This document shows positions 32,240-44,108 of a stretch of DNA of 61,062 nucleotides, one piece after another (within the stretch, counting starts at the first letter, position 1; every line of letters begins with the position of its first letter). The notes under the pieces were generated by a model that was given only the letters and a program-made list of their open reading frames with translations, did no database searches and was not told the DNA's origin. Origin of the DNA: Paracamarosporium sp. OC-R06-R3 (Eukaryota > Ascomycota > Dothideomycetes > Pleosporales > Didymosphaeriaceae); assembly GCA_019828545.1 (NCBI GenBank), contig JACVRA010000503.1:1-61062 (forward strand), in the 5' to 3' direction. A program made the translations under genes and the position numbers.

Positions 32240-34376
32240 CTTGAGCGTACGAAGATAGTAATCTGTAGTAGAGGTGGTCTTCGGTAAATCGAATCGGTGT
32301 GAAAGAATTGTATCACGAGCGATTCAGCTCAATGCTGTTACCAATTGTGTAATGGCTTGGTTTTTACTTGTGCAATTGAAACGTGGTTCTACGGAAGGTG
32401 CAAAGGGAAGCAGATTCGAGCGTTTTTATCATTCAAAGGGCAATCCCTATGCTTCCCACGGGTCTCCGCAGCGTGAAGGCGTACACAATGGTATGCGCAG
32501 CCAAGGGCTGTTCTCAGCTTACGGTGGCTCCACCGCTTCGTTGCGATTCGCCAGGCATGCAACTCCCCTCTCGGGGCCTGCCTGAGGTATGTAATGTCTC
32601 GGGCTATTTCAAGACATCATTGGTGTGGCATCACCGTCTGATGAGCTGGTGCATGCGGTGGTACGGTGCGACTGTTCCCGCGGCAACCTTGCATCGTTCC
32701 CGCGGGAAGCTTCCCCGCATATGTATGCTGCTTATCGACTGGTGCTGCGAACTTGGGTCGATTGGCTCGAACTGACGTCGCTCGTGAATTATGGTTTTCG
32801 CCGGTCCGATTGCGGAAGGTGCCGGTAGCACTTGGCTGCGCATCTGATGCTTGTGTGTGGTTGATGATTTCCCTTTTGCACGTATATGCGGGATTTTACA
32901 CAGCAAAGCAGTGACAAATGCTCTAAGATCTGCTCGTAGGGAGGAATGTTTATCGATGGTATTAAGAGGTCATCGTATCCTATTTTCAATGCCTTCCAAA
33001 TAACATGACGTTACACAAATCGTGATTGGGACATTGTCCCGAGCATCTCGGAACCTTTTCGACATTAACCGGACCAATGAGTGCGGATAGTTTCTCATCG
33101 GGAATGTGTAATCTACTTGACCCGTAGTATGCTCAAGTTGTTGATAGACACCTCAGTCATATTCGTTTGGCGAATTCTTTGTAATAGATGACATGCTCAG
33201 CCTTGACACGGATGGACTGAGAAACATCAAAAGAAGATCCGTTACCACCAAAAGTAGATGCCCCTTGCTTGTTCTCCTGCATCTACACCGTTGAGATGGG
33301 AAAGCGGCCTAACACCAACTCCACGCTACCAGATGCGGCATGGCCAGCCGACCATGAGCACCTTCAGTACTGACAACTTATACAGTATACAAATCCCACG
33401 AAAGAAACCGGATGAAGTAATCTGTTCGGTTGTGCATCTGAACAAGTACTACGATCTCAGCCAATCTTATTTGACGTTGTGAGCGACTCGAACGACAAAG
33501 GCCTCAACCACCAGTACAGCTAACGAGAAGGTAGCTACTTAGACATGACAGATAAGCATTGTGAAGACTGGAATAGCACACATGCATGCGTGTGGCCCGC
33601 ACTATCAAGCCTGAGAAAGCTTGAGGTTGCACCCTCGTTATTTAACATCCACACGTGACCATGTACTGCATGCTCAAGCAAAACCATTCACCCACTTACA
33701 CGCTCTACATATGACAGAATTTTCTAATGGACGCGTACGTAGCGCCATGTGCACGGCCTCCAACATCACGTAGCGAGGAGACTGAAAAGTACCTCGTGCC
33801 TACACAGGGAAGCAACTTGGCATAACAATTACTCTAGATCACTCAGTTCTCATAGTTCATATCCTTAGGCACCTCCTGCATCATCGAAAGTTGCAGTAAT
33901 ATGTAGTGAAAAATTGTTGCCATCTCTGCTACTACCTCCATCATCCACCATAACCTAGCACGTGCATGCCTACATAATTCCATCTACCTCATTCAGCTTC
34001 ATTGTTGCATTATGCATGTATTTACTGGTCTGATTGTTTAGTCTCCACAGACTGATGGTCTGATCCGATCCCAAGACACAAAATGGCAAAGTGGGCAGCC
34101 TTCACAAGGCTACAACGCCACATCCATGACAGCCTGTTAGAGGTGTTGTATGGCGTTCGCGCAAGAAGCAAGGCAAGTTGACAGTTATGGGCGACAACAA
34201 TCATTAGTTCGTTTAAAGTAGCCTTTGTTGAAGACATTTTGATTGCGCCTTGTGGTTTATTTACTACCATACGACCCCGCATGAGCTCAGTCGGTCGCAG
34301 ATACTGAAACTCTGATCTTCAATCTTATAGGCTCTGCCCAATATGCACTAACTTACAGCACCGATGAAAGGCAGTT
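32240..34376. other. Gene-poor region, about 2.1 kb
   Basis: No convincing ORF, RNA gene or transposon. The 12-bp palindrome TTCCCGCGGGAA is at 32697-32708, and a near copy (TTCCCGCGGCAA) is at about 32675-32686. Otherwise unremarkable, AT-rich to the right. Confidence 0.35.
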
Positions 34377-36126
34377 TCAGTCCGCGTTGAAGCGAGAAGA
34401 TAATCGCGCCGTCTTGATGGCGTAGCTGGAGAGAAAGATCGAACCAAAGCATATCTGATGCTATCAGTCAGTGCTAAACTGGAGGGAGTTCAATACGTAC
34501 TGATGATGCAAGGAAACAATAGCCCAAAAGCTGTCTGTGTTCATCTCGAACGGCATACAGTCTTGCCATAAGTGGACCTCCAAGGAGCTCCCCTGCCACA
34601 CCAAGCATGCTCACAATAGAGAAAAATGTTCCGTGGTAGGTTTTCCCAACAATATGGGAGCCAAGCGACTGTAAACCAGTTTCAAGGCCTTCACCGAGAC
34701 CACAGATCGCCAAGCCTGAGGGTGTTAGCCAAAAATATAACTCTGAAGTTCGTCCGTACTTATACAGAATCCAACCATGCTTCGGCTTTGCCATAGGATA
34801 AAGTAGCCCGTGGCAAGGTTGCCAGCACTGCCTCTTATCACCCACATATCTCTTGTAGAGGTGGTTAGTCTACCGCCTAGGAACGGCACAAGCAAAGTGA
34901 GTGCGAGGAAGGAGCCCACTTCCTGGAAAGTCCCAAGCCAGAAGGTCTCGTAGAGCTTCCGGTGTAAGATCTCGGAGGCATGCTGCGCAGCGAATGGCAA
35001 GCTGGCAAAGGCGATTCTCTTGATGACAAAGCACACGAACATTATTTGGAGGCCGGAATGAGATAATAGCTCCCCGAGTTGCGTGTTTGATGCACCAGTC
35101 AATGTTGTCAACCTTCTCGACCAATGTCGGAAAAAGTTCTCGGATGTATCGACAGAGTCCCTAAAGCCTCTCTCGGTACGTCGCTCGGGTTCTGAAATTG
35201 AACTATCGGGCTCGAAAGTAGGCGGTTCATCGATAGCCTGGCCTTTCAAGTATGGTGATGTTTCAGGCGTAATATATAGAATAGCATGCTTGGCGATGAA
35301 GATTAACAACGCCACGCTGAATGGAGCCCAAAGACGATAACGTAACAGCGCAGAGCTCACAGGGTACCCTATGAGGCCGGCCACACTTGTGACTGCATGA
35401 AAATACGACAACGATCGAGTTCTAATAAAAGTCAACAAGTGTCTTAGGCAGAAGGATTTGAATCACCTCTTCTCCCCAGGCACAGCATCGCAAAAGCTCG
35501 CGTATTGCATACCCAACTCCGACCTGAAGCCACCGCCCAATAATAAAAAGATCGACGAGAGCCAGAAGAGCTCGGCCGGGGTATCATTTGTACCGAAACC
35601 TACGGCATATGAGTAGGCTCCTTGGGCAGGCCGACAAAATATAACTCACCAATCAACATGATCCATGCCAAAGCCATGAATTGGCCAAAATTCGATAAGC
35701 GCATTACAAAACGTCTACCGCGTGAATTTGAAAGTGCCCCATAGTACCAAGCCGTGAGGAGGCCTGATACAAATTCTATTAGCAGGGCTTGCTTTGCATA
35801 CTCTTTTCTGCGACATACATACACGGGAGAGCGTCAAATGTCGTTCTATAACCAATGATGAGAGCCGTTTTGTCCTGCACCAACGGGATCTTGCATTCTT
35901 CTTCCGTTCTGCCCGCGCCACCACCAACGAAGCTTTTGCAGATGGTGTACTCTACGAGTCGAAGGAAAGGTAGTTCAAGAAGAGATGCGTTCAGTTGGCT
36001 ACAAAACTTCAGAGCAAAGATGCAGTAGAAAAAGCGCTTTTTATCGAAGTGAGCCGAAACATCCCGATCGTCATCGTCTGAGATGTTCGCCTCGTTGTGA
36101 TCTTCGAGGAATGCTTCGTGTTCCAT
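34377..36126 (-). CDS. MFS transporter, substrate unknown
   Basis: Six exons (35823-36126, 35650-35763, 35467-35599, 34766-35421, 34501-34715, 34377-34454) encode 499 residues. The N-terminal about 25 residues are acidic (NISDDDDRD). Twelve hydrophobic segments can be assigned across the exons. The MFS loop 2-3 motif is a degenerate GxxxNxRGRR form (GALSNSRGRRFVMRL). A central hydrophilic loop sits in exon 4 (EPDSSISEPERRTERGF). Exon 6 contributes the last helix, ICFGSIFLSSYAI. The donor of intron 4 could be six bases further downstream (GTACGG instead of GTATAA), adding two residues. The class resembles fungal MFS_1 proteins near metabolite genes; no cluster is evident here. Confidence 0.85.
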
Positions 36127-36975
36127 ACTTCTCTATGTGGACGTTAAAAGCGGTGTGTCGGCAGCACTACATGGAGTTGGATTAGACATGCAGCGCTTGG
36201 GTAACATGGTAGATAAGAGCAGATGCCAAGACGCTAGGTGGCATCCTGGAAGTTGCCGACAGGCGGCAACTTCCGTCTACACATGTACACTGTACTACAT
36301 GCCAAATGTGATTGCATACTAAATATGGGTTCATGGAGATTTTGTGTAATAAATGAAAAACACCGAGAACCGGACCATTCACTAAATCTACACTAGCATT
36401 CTTTTTAGTTGACACTGCCTATACTCGTCCTACGCACTCTACTGATGTCGGGCTAACGATATGTTCTTGACCAGACCATATGTAGGGCGTGCGACCACAC
36501 TCTCCATGAACAGTTGATAGCAAAGCTTGTGTATAAGCTTTATACGACTGAAAGTTCCTCAAGTAGAAAGGTTTTTGAGTCAAACATTTAGATGATGAAG
36601 TAGTTAAAGAATACATATTGCACCCGAAGGGGAGAAATCTAACTTTACAGTAGAAACCAGACAAGAAGAATCACGAAGGTTGTTTTATTTAGAGTTGGGC
36701 TCTTTTCAGTGGAAGCGAGATGGGGAAGTGCGTGCGTCCTGGTCAGGTAGTCTAGTCTGGGCCACAACAGTACTATCTGTGAGGAGAATGCATGTGTGAA
36801 TTGGTTCTTGTTGAGCTGTTTGTTCTTATACAGCTTAATTATATAGCAGTCAAGCATTTGCCGTCCACATGCCTCCATCGATCTGCAGTATTCTTAACAC
36901 AGCGCATCTCGCTCAGTGCATCACTGCCACAAACCGTATCCATAAACACACCACCGTCTCACCACAAGAGACACC
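36127..36975. promoter_or_regulatory. MFS promoter and 3' flank of the permease
   Basis: About 850 bp. Contains a perfect hairpin (36248-36274) about 120 bp before the MFS start codon; the rest is AT-rich and gene-free. Confidence 0.45.
36248..36274. promoter_or_regulatory. Perfect 11-bp inverted repeat in the MFS promoter
   Basis: GGAAGTTGCCG (36248-36258), a 5-base loop, then CGGCAACTTCC (36264-36274). It starts 122 bp upstream of the MFS ATG (36126). It may bind a dimeric regulator or form a stem in the leader RNA; both are inference. Confidence 0.6.
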
Positions 36976-38847
36976 TCACTCGTTCTCCCGCACATCGATA
37001 ACGGTAGTCTTGAACTTGCGCGCAGGAATCTTGCGGTTGAACATGATATCCACCTCACGGTACGACCGATCCTTGAGCTCAGGCAGGAAGAAGAACGCCA
37101 GGACGTAGCAAACCGCGGCGGTTCCACCCCAGATGTATCCGCACTTGCCCGCGAGATTCCATCCCGTAGGGTTGAGCATCTGCGACGCGAGGTAGATCAT
37201 AGGGATCTCAGCGACATAGTACGCGCCACGGCCGACACCGGTGGATAACGCACGCAGGCGAACGGACGACGTTTCGGCGATGATGGAGTACGAGATGGGA
37301 CCGAGGGTGCCGGCGTACACGAAAGAGATGATGACGCCGAGGCAGGCTTGCGCATAGTTTGTGGAGCTGTTTTGCTTGATGGATGCGCAGATACCAAGGA
37401 GGATGAGGAAGGTGAAATTAGCGGCTGTGCCCCAGAGGTAGATTGTGCGGCGGCCGAACCAGACGCTGAGGAACCAGGAGCCGATGTTGGCGATGAGGCC
37501 GAGGCACGAGTTGATGAGGTTGAGCTGGAAGGAAAAGTCGGTGCTCATTCCGGCCTCTATGAATAACGTTAACATACGCTTCTCATAGTAAAGCACAAGT
37601 GGAGTGAGGGTTAGAAGAACTACTCACGTTCGAAGAAGAAAGTCGCTTGGTTGGCAATTAGATTACCGGCGAAGTTCTGCGACGCGTACATCAAGCAAGT
37701 GATGACCGTTCGCCTCAAGTCGGTGCCCTTGACAAGGTCGACAAGCGTAGGATTTCCGCCTTTGAGAGCCTCAATTTCGACGGTACGTTCCATCATAGCA
37801 AGAGTGTCGTTAGCCTTAGTCTTAGACTTGGCACCAAGACGCTCGATAGAGCGCAAGGCTTCGTCTTTGCGACCCCTGCGAATCAACCACCATGGACTCT
37901 CGGGCATAAACCAAATGAGAATCAGAAGAGGTGTCTAGACAAATCAGAACAAGGCTTGAGGCTCACGTTATTGGATATGACTTACGGGGAAGACCCATTG
38001 TAGGGCAAGAGGGACTCTCCATGCCCACTGGTCGTCGCGTTTGTTGTAGACCCACGTGACAGCTGCGACGATGATACCCCCAATAGACCAACTCATCTGC
38101 AGAGTGGCTGTGCAAGCACCACGAAGGACAATGGGGACAATCTCGGAAGCATATGCAGGCGAGTTTGCAATGAACATGCCCCACGGTACGCCTTCGAATG
38201 CTTGGCCGATGGTAAGAACAGCGAGCGAGTCGGCCTTGATCGCAAAATCAGCGGGAGATCTGATAGAGTAATCAATACACTCACGAAGAAGGAGATGAAG
38301 ATCGTGGCGTTCATGAGAACGAGTCCCAAAATGGTGGTCCAGCGGTAGCCAAGGCGGTTGGTGATGGGTCCTGCAATGAACACACCCACGAAAGCTCCAC
38401 ATTGGCCACTCTGGAAAAGAGCGCTCTGCCACTTGGTCTCGATTGTCTTGCCATCCGCATGCGGAACACCATACCTGTTCTTGAAGGCAGTCTGTGCGAC
38501 GAAGTTACCGTTCAAGAACATGTCGAAAGATTCCATGACCTGGATGGTGTTAGCATTGGCCCGTCGCTATGTGAAGCAGCAGCCTTTCAGTGAGAAAGCT
38601 TGTTGCTGCAACTTACAATGGTGAAGCACATGAGGAACGCCCAAAAGCATGCCATGGGATGCGCCTTGACGGCCTGCCAAGCGGTCATACTATGCTCGGC
38701 GTTCTCAGCATCGAAGGCATGGCTCATGAGATTGCTGTCGACCAAGAGCTCAGAATGGTGGACGTTCTTCTCCTCGAGAGTGGCATGGTCGATCTTGCCA
38801 ACATCCTCGACGGGAGGGTCGACCTTCTCGTTGATTCCGGCCGACAT
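36976..38847 (-). CDS. Maltose/alpha-glucoside-type MFS sugar permease
   Basis: Five exons (38617-38847, 38285-38539, 37986-38234, 37628-37934, 36976-37556) give 540 residues. Sugar-transporter landmarks: GVFIAGPITNRLGYRWT after helix 2, GQAFEGVPWGMF in helix 4, PESPWWLIRRGR at the end of helix 6, LVKGTDLRRT before helix 7 and PELKDRSYREVD after helix 12. The residues around GQ(x)FEGVPWG match fungal maltose permeases (Mal31-like) better than hexose carriers. The intron 2 acceptor must be GCGATCAAG, because the earlier TATCAG leads to a stop after three codons. No alpha-glucosidase or MAL regulator lies beside it. Promoter features (hairpin and paired CreA-type sites) are listed separately. 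Confidence 0.92.
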
Positions 38848-39025
38848 GGTTAGTGAAGCCGTGGCCTTTGGGTATCAATTGGCGAGCAAGTGTTCAAGCA
38901 CGGCGCGACCCTTGCAGTCGAGGGCAGGTTGCTTTTAAGTGTTGCCCAGACGCATGCAGCAACTCATGTTTACCCAGGTCCCGGGCGTGGTACCATAGCG
39001 GTTAGATGAGGCGCTAAGCCGAAAG

Positions 39026-39053
39026 GGAAGGCACGTCGCGCCTCGTGCCTTCC
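39026..39053. promoter_or_regulatory. Perfect 10-bp inverted repeat in the permease promoter
   Basis: GGAAGGCACG (39026-39035), an 8-base loop, then CGTGCCTTCC (39044-39053), 179-206 bp upstream of the permease ATG (38847). Directly adjacent to a pair of CreA-type sites. Confidence 0.6.
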
Positions 39054-39054
39054 T

Positions 39055-39067
39055 CTGGGGACCCCGC
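39055..39067. promoter_or_regulatory. Back-to-back CreA-type sites
   Basis: CTGGGG (39055-39060, plus) and CCCCGC (39062-39067, i.e. GCGGGG on minus) both fit SYGGRG, the CreA/Mig1 consensus. Paired sites are typical of functional carbon-catabolite repression in sugar-permease promoters. Function is inferred. Confidence 0.45.
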
Positions 39068-40140
39068 AGCTAATCCCGCAGCAGGAAGCAGGCAGCCGCG
39101 CATTCACTGGTGGAAAACGACTGGGGAGCGATCCTTCGGTCGAGTGATCCAGGCGACTTCACCGTTCCCCAAGCAAGGCGCCGGGCCATTCCCCAGCCCG
39201 ACGCACAGCGGCCGTTTGACGCGGATTCCGGTACACCTTACGCCCTCTGGAGACTCACCCGGTGCGCCTCTCCCGCGAACCGTATGGCGTGTTGCTTCTC
39301 GCTCCTCTTCAGGTTGCATGTCGATCGACCATCACGCCGCCCGTCTACCACCATGTTTGCTGTCGTGTCTGGTGACCTGACTGCTCGCGCCGTTCCACTG
39401 GCATTCACCCATGGGGGGCCGCGCGCTACTGTTGGTGCTCGTGCTCGCATGTGCTGAACCAGAATCCTGGATGGACGCTGCATGCGCAAAAGCAGCTGAC
39501 GATGAACTGACGGATATCCAATGGTCGCTCTCAAGCAAGGGGTTCTAGTACCTAGCTGTCTGCAGCTCAACATGTGTACGTGTACGCTGGAACCATTAGC
39601 TTTGTTCCAGAACGATGCACAACACTGGACGAGGCCCAGCCTATTGCTTACGGCCGACGCAAACCCAGCTTCTGAGCCACCTACGCATCATGTCCCGCTC
39701 CAACGTTATCCTTTGGCTTGGCTGTATGAAAAAAACACTCCGTGGACTGACCAGGACAATGGTCTTGTCGAAACAGCTCTTCTCTCTAGCTTGCTTGGGA
39801 AGTACACCCGCTTGTAGAGTTTAGCTTCTACCTTGGCGGAGGTTGCACTAGCGCATAGTGGTAAGAAGCTTGGGCGAACGACAAAAAGCTAGGAATTGCA
39901 GGTTTCCATGTGTAATGACTCGCCGGCAGGGAGCATCGTTTGTTGTCAGAAAAGCGGTCGACGACAAGGTGCCTTGGAATTTGAGCCAGTTTATTGATTC
40001 AGGCGACCGATGAGCGAGCCAAGCAACGTCCGTACATCGACATGCCTAGCTAACCACTGTCACAACGAATCCATCCGCACAAACAATACTGTACATTTTA
40101 CAATAGTATTTACACAAGATTCTGTACATGCGTAGGTGGC

Positions 40141-41762
40141 CTACGCCGTGCGCTCGCTGTGCACCTCCTCTTCCTTCTCCTTCTTCGTCGCCTCGTACCG
40201 CTTCCCTCTGAACGCATACAGCCCCCAGTTGCTGCACGTCACATCGTGCGGATCCATATCATTCAAGTCCCATCTCAGGCTCCTGAAAATGTTCTCTCCG
40301 GGCTGAAGCAAGACATCCATCTCATTTCCATACCGCTTGTTCAACAAGTCGACATCCTGGCGCATGTCGTCTGGCGAGTAGCCCGTCGCAATGATGGGCA
40401 CCTTCGTCTCCAACAGTAGCGGCAGCGTCTCCTCCCATTCGTGCATCGACGCCGGGTTGCCGAAGCCAGGGTGGAAGCACACGAAGCAGTCGAAGTACGG
40501 GTCATAAGGGTAGAAGTAGCCGGTCTTATGCATGGTGTGGTAGTATTCTACAAAGGTGCTGATCTTCATGGCGTTGGAAATGCGGTCCTCTACTACGGCG
40601 CCGAAGGGGTTCATGGGTGTGCGCTCGGGTAGTGGGAACTCGTTCTCGCGGTTCGCCATACTTTCTGGGCCGATGAAGTGAAGCGAGAACTGCACGCGAT
40701 GGAAAAGGTATGCTAGCTGCATCCAGGTGTCTCGAGGGAGAGAGGATTCGGCTCGCGCGCCAAGGATGAAGAGGCGGACAGAGGGCGGTGCGAGGCGCGC
40801 GTTTTTCCAGGAATCACCTCCACCGGTCCGTGGCGGGTGGAGCGAGTGACGCAGAGCTGTTCATGTCAGTAGAAAGATACATGTGGGACGACTCAACACA
40901 TACCGCCAAAGCTCTTGAGGCCTTCGGGCGTCATGCGCCCACCTTTCCGGATGTTGTAAGGACTTAGCTCATTGATAACGCTGGCGATGGTCATAGGGTA
41001 CGTCAGTAGCTTAGTAGCCTGGCGCATCTCCCGATCCTTGTTCAGCGCATCATAGTCTCGCGTGTATAGATATGTGTCCCAGCTGCTCATGTTGGTCAAA
41101 ATCTCCTCGATCTGCGGCTCAGCAAACTGGAACTCCTTGAAGAACCGACCGCTCCGCAGATCATGGTCGTCCTCGTTGGACTGCCGTAAGATGTCACACA
41201 CCTCCAAATGCGCCTCGTAGTCATCTGCCCAGTGCTCCTCACAGCAATATACTGGGATCCCGCAGTCAGGGCATTCGAAGTTTACGTGGGCGGGCGGCGT
41301 GCCATTCTCTGAATCCTTACGGGCCTCGAGATCATTCGGATTATTCGCGGCTCTCGTGGGCTTGTGATCTGGGTGTGGACAATAGGCATGTTGTCGCATG
41401 AAAGCAGCACGTTTTCGAATCTCGGGAATGGGCGAGTGCGTGAACGAGTGGAAGAGGTTGTCCTCGGTCAGGACGAGCTTCCGTCTGACGCCCTCGGGAT
41501 CGACATACTCGTACGGCTCGAAGGCACCTTGAAAATCGCGGCTCGGGGTGGTCGAGATGCTTCGTTTTGGAAGGGAGAGCTTGGGTTTTGCGGGAGCCTT
41601 GCAAGTGGAGTGATTCCGCGGTGAGAAACTTTGAGGGGCGACGCGCAGGGCGGATAAAGGTCGCAATTGCGGTCGCGTAGCTTGAATGAGCGAAAGACAC
41701 CTGTTGCAGGTGTACGAGGGCCGCATGATGGGCAATCGGACCTCTGGCGACACTGGATGCAC
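40141..41762 (-). CDS. MSS51: Mss51-like mitochondrial translational activator
   Basis: Two exons (40904-41762 and 40141-40856) encode 524 residues, intron of 47 bp. The N-terminus is Arg/Ser-rich, fitting a mitochondrial presequence. Zinc-binding CPHPDH and a MYND-like CPDCGIPVYCCEEHWADDY with a later C follow. The C-terminal domain has MQLAYLFHRVQFSLHFIGPE, YFDCFVCFHPGFGNP and PIIATGYSPDDMRQD. These match the fungal Mss51 family (in yeast needed for COX1 mRNA translation and Cox1 assembly). An internal ATG at 41726 (MRPSYTCNRC) is an equally good start and would remove 12 residues. Confidence 0.9.
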
Positions 41763-42524
41763 GACGCGAAGCTCCGTGCATAGAACCCTCCTTCACTCGC
41801 CAAGACGCTAGGGCTCGGAGAAACCTACGCGGAGCATCTCTGTCTCTACAAACGGTACGAGGCTCCTACCTTTGCAAGAGCATGCACTCAAATCTCGGAC
41901 TCTCTACATATGCGCGCTCTGTTCACTCTTTGCTTTCTTGTCTGATCTCGCAGCTGCATCACTTGAAACCCCGCTCATTCCGCCGCACCGAGCACTTCCA
42001 TGCCAATACGAACGCCATATCGTGATGCGCAGTGCAGGATTTGCATGCGTTCACCCTATCACAGCATAGGCGGAAATGGTTCCTGCCCCATTGGTGACCG
42101 TTGCGCTGCGCCTCGCCCCTTCCGCACTGCATCTGGCAATTTCCATGTTGCGAGACCTGCAGCCTTGCGTGTAGCTTCTTCAGCTTCAGACCTCGAAGTT
42201 CACGCGTAAATGATGATCTAGAGCCGAAAATTGAACTACGAGCATTTGCCTTATTCATGCCACATGGCATCCACCAATCGCGTCTTGAATACTGCCTGCG
42301 CATCAATCCAGCACTGAGAATCACTGCGTAGGACCAGGCTGAAGATTTACCAAATGCGAAGGAGTCGTGTCCGGGAGATGCGTCGCGATCTGTAAGCAGC
42401 CGCACCTACCAGGGTGCTAGGGCGGGTGACATTTTAAACAAACAAGCTTTCCACAGATTCTACTCCTGAGATGGCACACTTCTATCTTCGTCACAACTCT
42501 TCATTGTTTTCATTGACCTCAGAG
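41763..42524. promoter_or_regulatory. Divergent promoter of Mss51 and a surface protein
   Basis: About 760 bp between divergent starts. No gene; small frames on either strand show no protein character. An in-frame upstream ATG at 42471 precedes the better start at 42525. Confidence 0.35.
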
Positions 42525-43454
42525 ATGCATCCCACGCTCGTGTTGTCTTTGGTTGTTTGGTTCCTGACTGTCTTTGCGGCAGCTTCTGGGCCGACCAAGG
42601 TATACATCGATTCGGTACCAGAATATGATCTACTGCAGTCTTGTGCGGAACATCAAGTTTCCTTAATCGTGAGGGGCATGGTGGTGAGTCCTGGTGTCCG
42701 CCTGCGCGGGTGATGAGTCGTTCCTATACTGACCTTCCACAAGTATGGCTGCGGTGACGGCTCAAGGTTGACATCGTACGCCTGTTTCTGCTATCGATCT
42801 TCTGCATACTACAGTCGAATGATAAGCACGAAGGTGACCTCTGCTTGCTCTCAATCTAGTGGACAAGAGAACAGCGCGGTGGAAGTCTTCAGCAAATACT
42901 GCGAGTTGGCAGACCTTGAGAAAGTTACTACAACTAGTGAGGGCAGCCTTGCAATTAGAAATGCTATTATCTCACAATTGATTGTAGACTCCGAATCATC
43001 CGAGCCAACCTCCTCTATATTGTCAGCACAGAGTACGTCCGCCGCCTCCCCAGCATCAAACCCCGCAACAACGACCGCCTCCCCCACGGGTACCCCCAGC
43101 CCGCAGACAAGTGCATCATCATCAGAGAAAACCAACATCACTGCCATTGCCGTCGGTGTTACTATTCCTGTAGTTGTTGTCGCCTTGGGCTTGGCAGGGC
43201 TATTGCTCTACATCCGTCGTCGAAAACAGACGTCCCCAGGTGAACTTCCTGCAGACAGCCACGCAACTGCGACCGAAGTCTCTGCAGCACCTACGGTATA
43301 TGAGAAAGAGTCATACAGACATGTTGAGTTAGATGCTAGTCGCCCGCATGAGATGGATGCAAGTGGTGGGCGAGGAGAGTTGGTCACCTCAACATCAGAG
43401 CATGATCGGGACAGAAAGTTTGAACATTTACTATCAAATGGTGCTAATTCGTGA
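42525..43454 (+). CDS. Cysteine-containing single-span surface protein with Ser/Thr-rich stalk
   Basis: Exons 42525-42683 and 42744-43454, phase-0 intron, 289 residues. Signal peptide MHPTLVLSLVVWFLTVFAAAS (the ATG at 42471 would place an extra 18 hydrophilic residues in front, so I prefer 42525). The extracellular part has six cysteines (LQSC, YGCG, YACFC, SACSQ, KYC). A Ser/Thr/Ala/Pro-rich, probably O-glycosylated stalk (about 150-195) leads to one membrane helix (ITAIAVGVTIPVVVVALGLA) and a basic stop RRRK. The cytoplasmic tail is about 75 residues. The layout is that of cell-wall stress sensors or receptor-like surface proteins. The cysteine pattern is not a full CFEM or WSC motif. Confidence 0.8.
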
Positions 43455-44108
43455 GATATTGGTATATGGAACTTTTGATTTTTGCACGTTAATGAATGGA
43501 AGCAGGATCGACTTGTTCGGACATAAAAGTCATAAGGGTTGAAAATTCTTGAATATCGTTAATGAGTCTACCTTCTCACCATCAGCAAAGAATAAATCTG
43601 TTTTTCCAATCTTACGTTGGCTCCAGATCCACACTGTACACAGTCATCCTACCCACCTTATTCCGAGTGCTGCGCTCACCCAACAAACAACAGCCAACAT
43701 TTCATGCACCAACTTACGGTGTACCTTTTACACGCGACTCCAATGTCCGTTGACCACGACATTTGATCTTACATACATACAACTGTCTGCGCATACGATT
43801 CGGGGTCCAGTCGTCTACGGCGCCTGCTGGCCGGATGCCCCGCACTAACAGATGTGGCAGGTTATTCCAACCTCTCAACAACACCACTTTTGAAATGCAT
43901 CCCACGTTATCGTGCTAAACGCGGAAATAGCCATCGTTAGTCCATCCTTAGAGCGAAAATATGCCGACCAAAGGACTTAGCTTATCTACTTCGGATGGGT
44001 CGACGTCAGGGCAATGCTAGTATTCTTAACGGCCCATCCGGCTGTGCTTCAATTAAGCCCTCATCTCAGCCGCCTATTTCCATCAAGCACGACGAATTTG
44101 CCCACACG
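43455..44108. other. Intergenic; aldolase-family promoter
   Basis: About 650 bp. No gene. An in-frame ATG at 43995 precedes the start I use (44109) and would add a 38-residue extension. Confidence 0.35.

Larger units (their letters stand above)
38848..40140. promoter_or_regulatory. Permease promoter and intergenic region
   Basis: About 1.3 kb. The proximal part contains a hairpin and CreA-like sites. The stretch 39060-39480 is GC-rich and opens frames on both strands without protein character. The right part is the 3' flank of the Mss51 gene. Confidence 0.4.

Noticed and set aside
32274..32914. Overlapping frames in the gene-poor region
   Set aside because: Three frames are open at once with no protein-like pattern.
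38985..39060. Possible tRNA suggested by TAGCGGTTAGAT and a stem
   Set aside because: No T-loop GTTCRA, no acceptor pairing; the stem is a simple inverted repeat.
42471..42524. Upstream in-frame start of the surface protein
   Set aside because: It would place 18 hydrophilic residues before the signal peptide.
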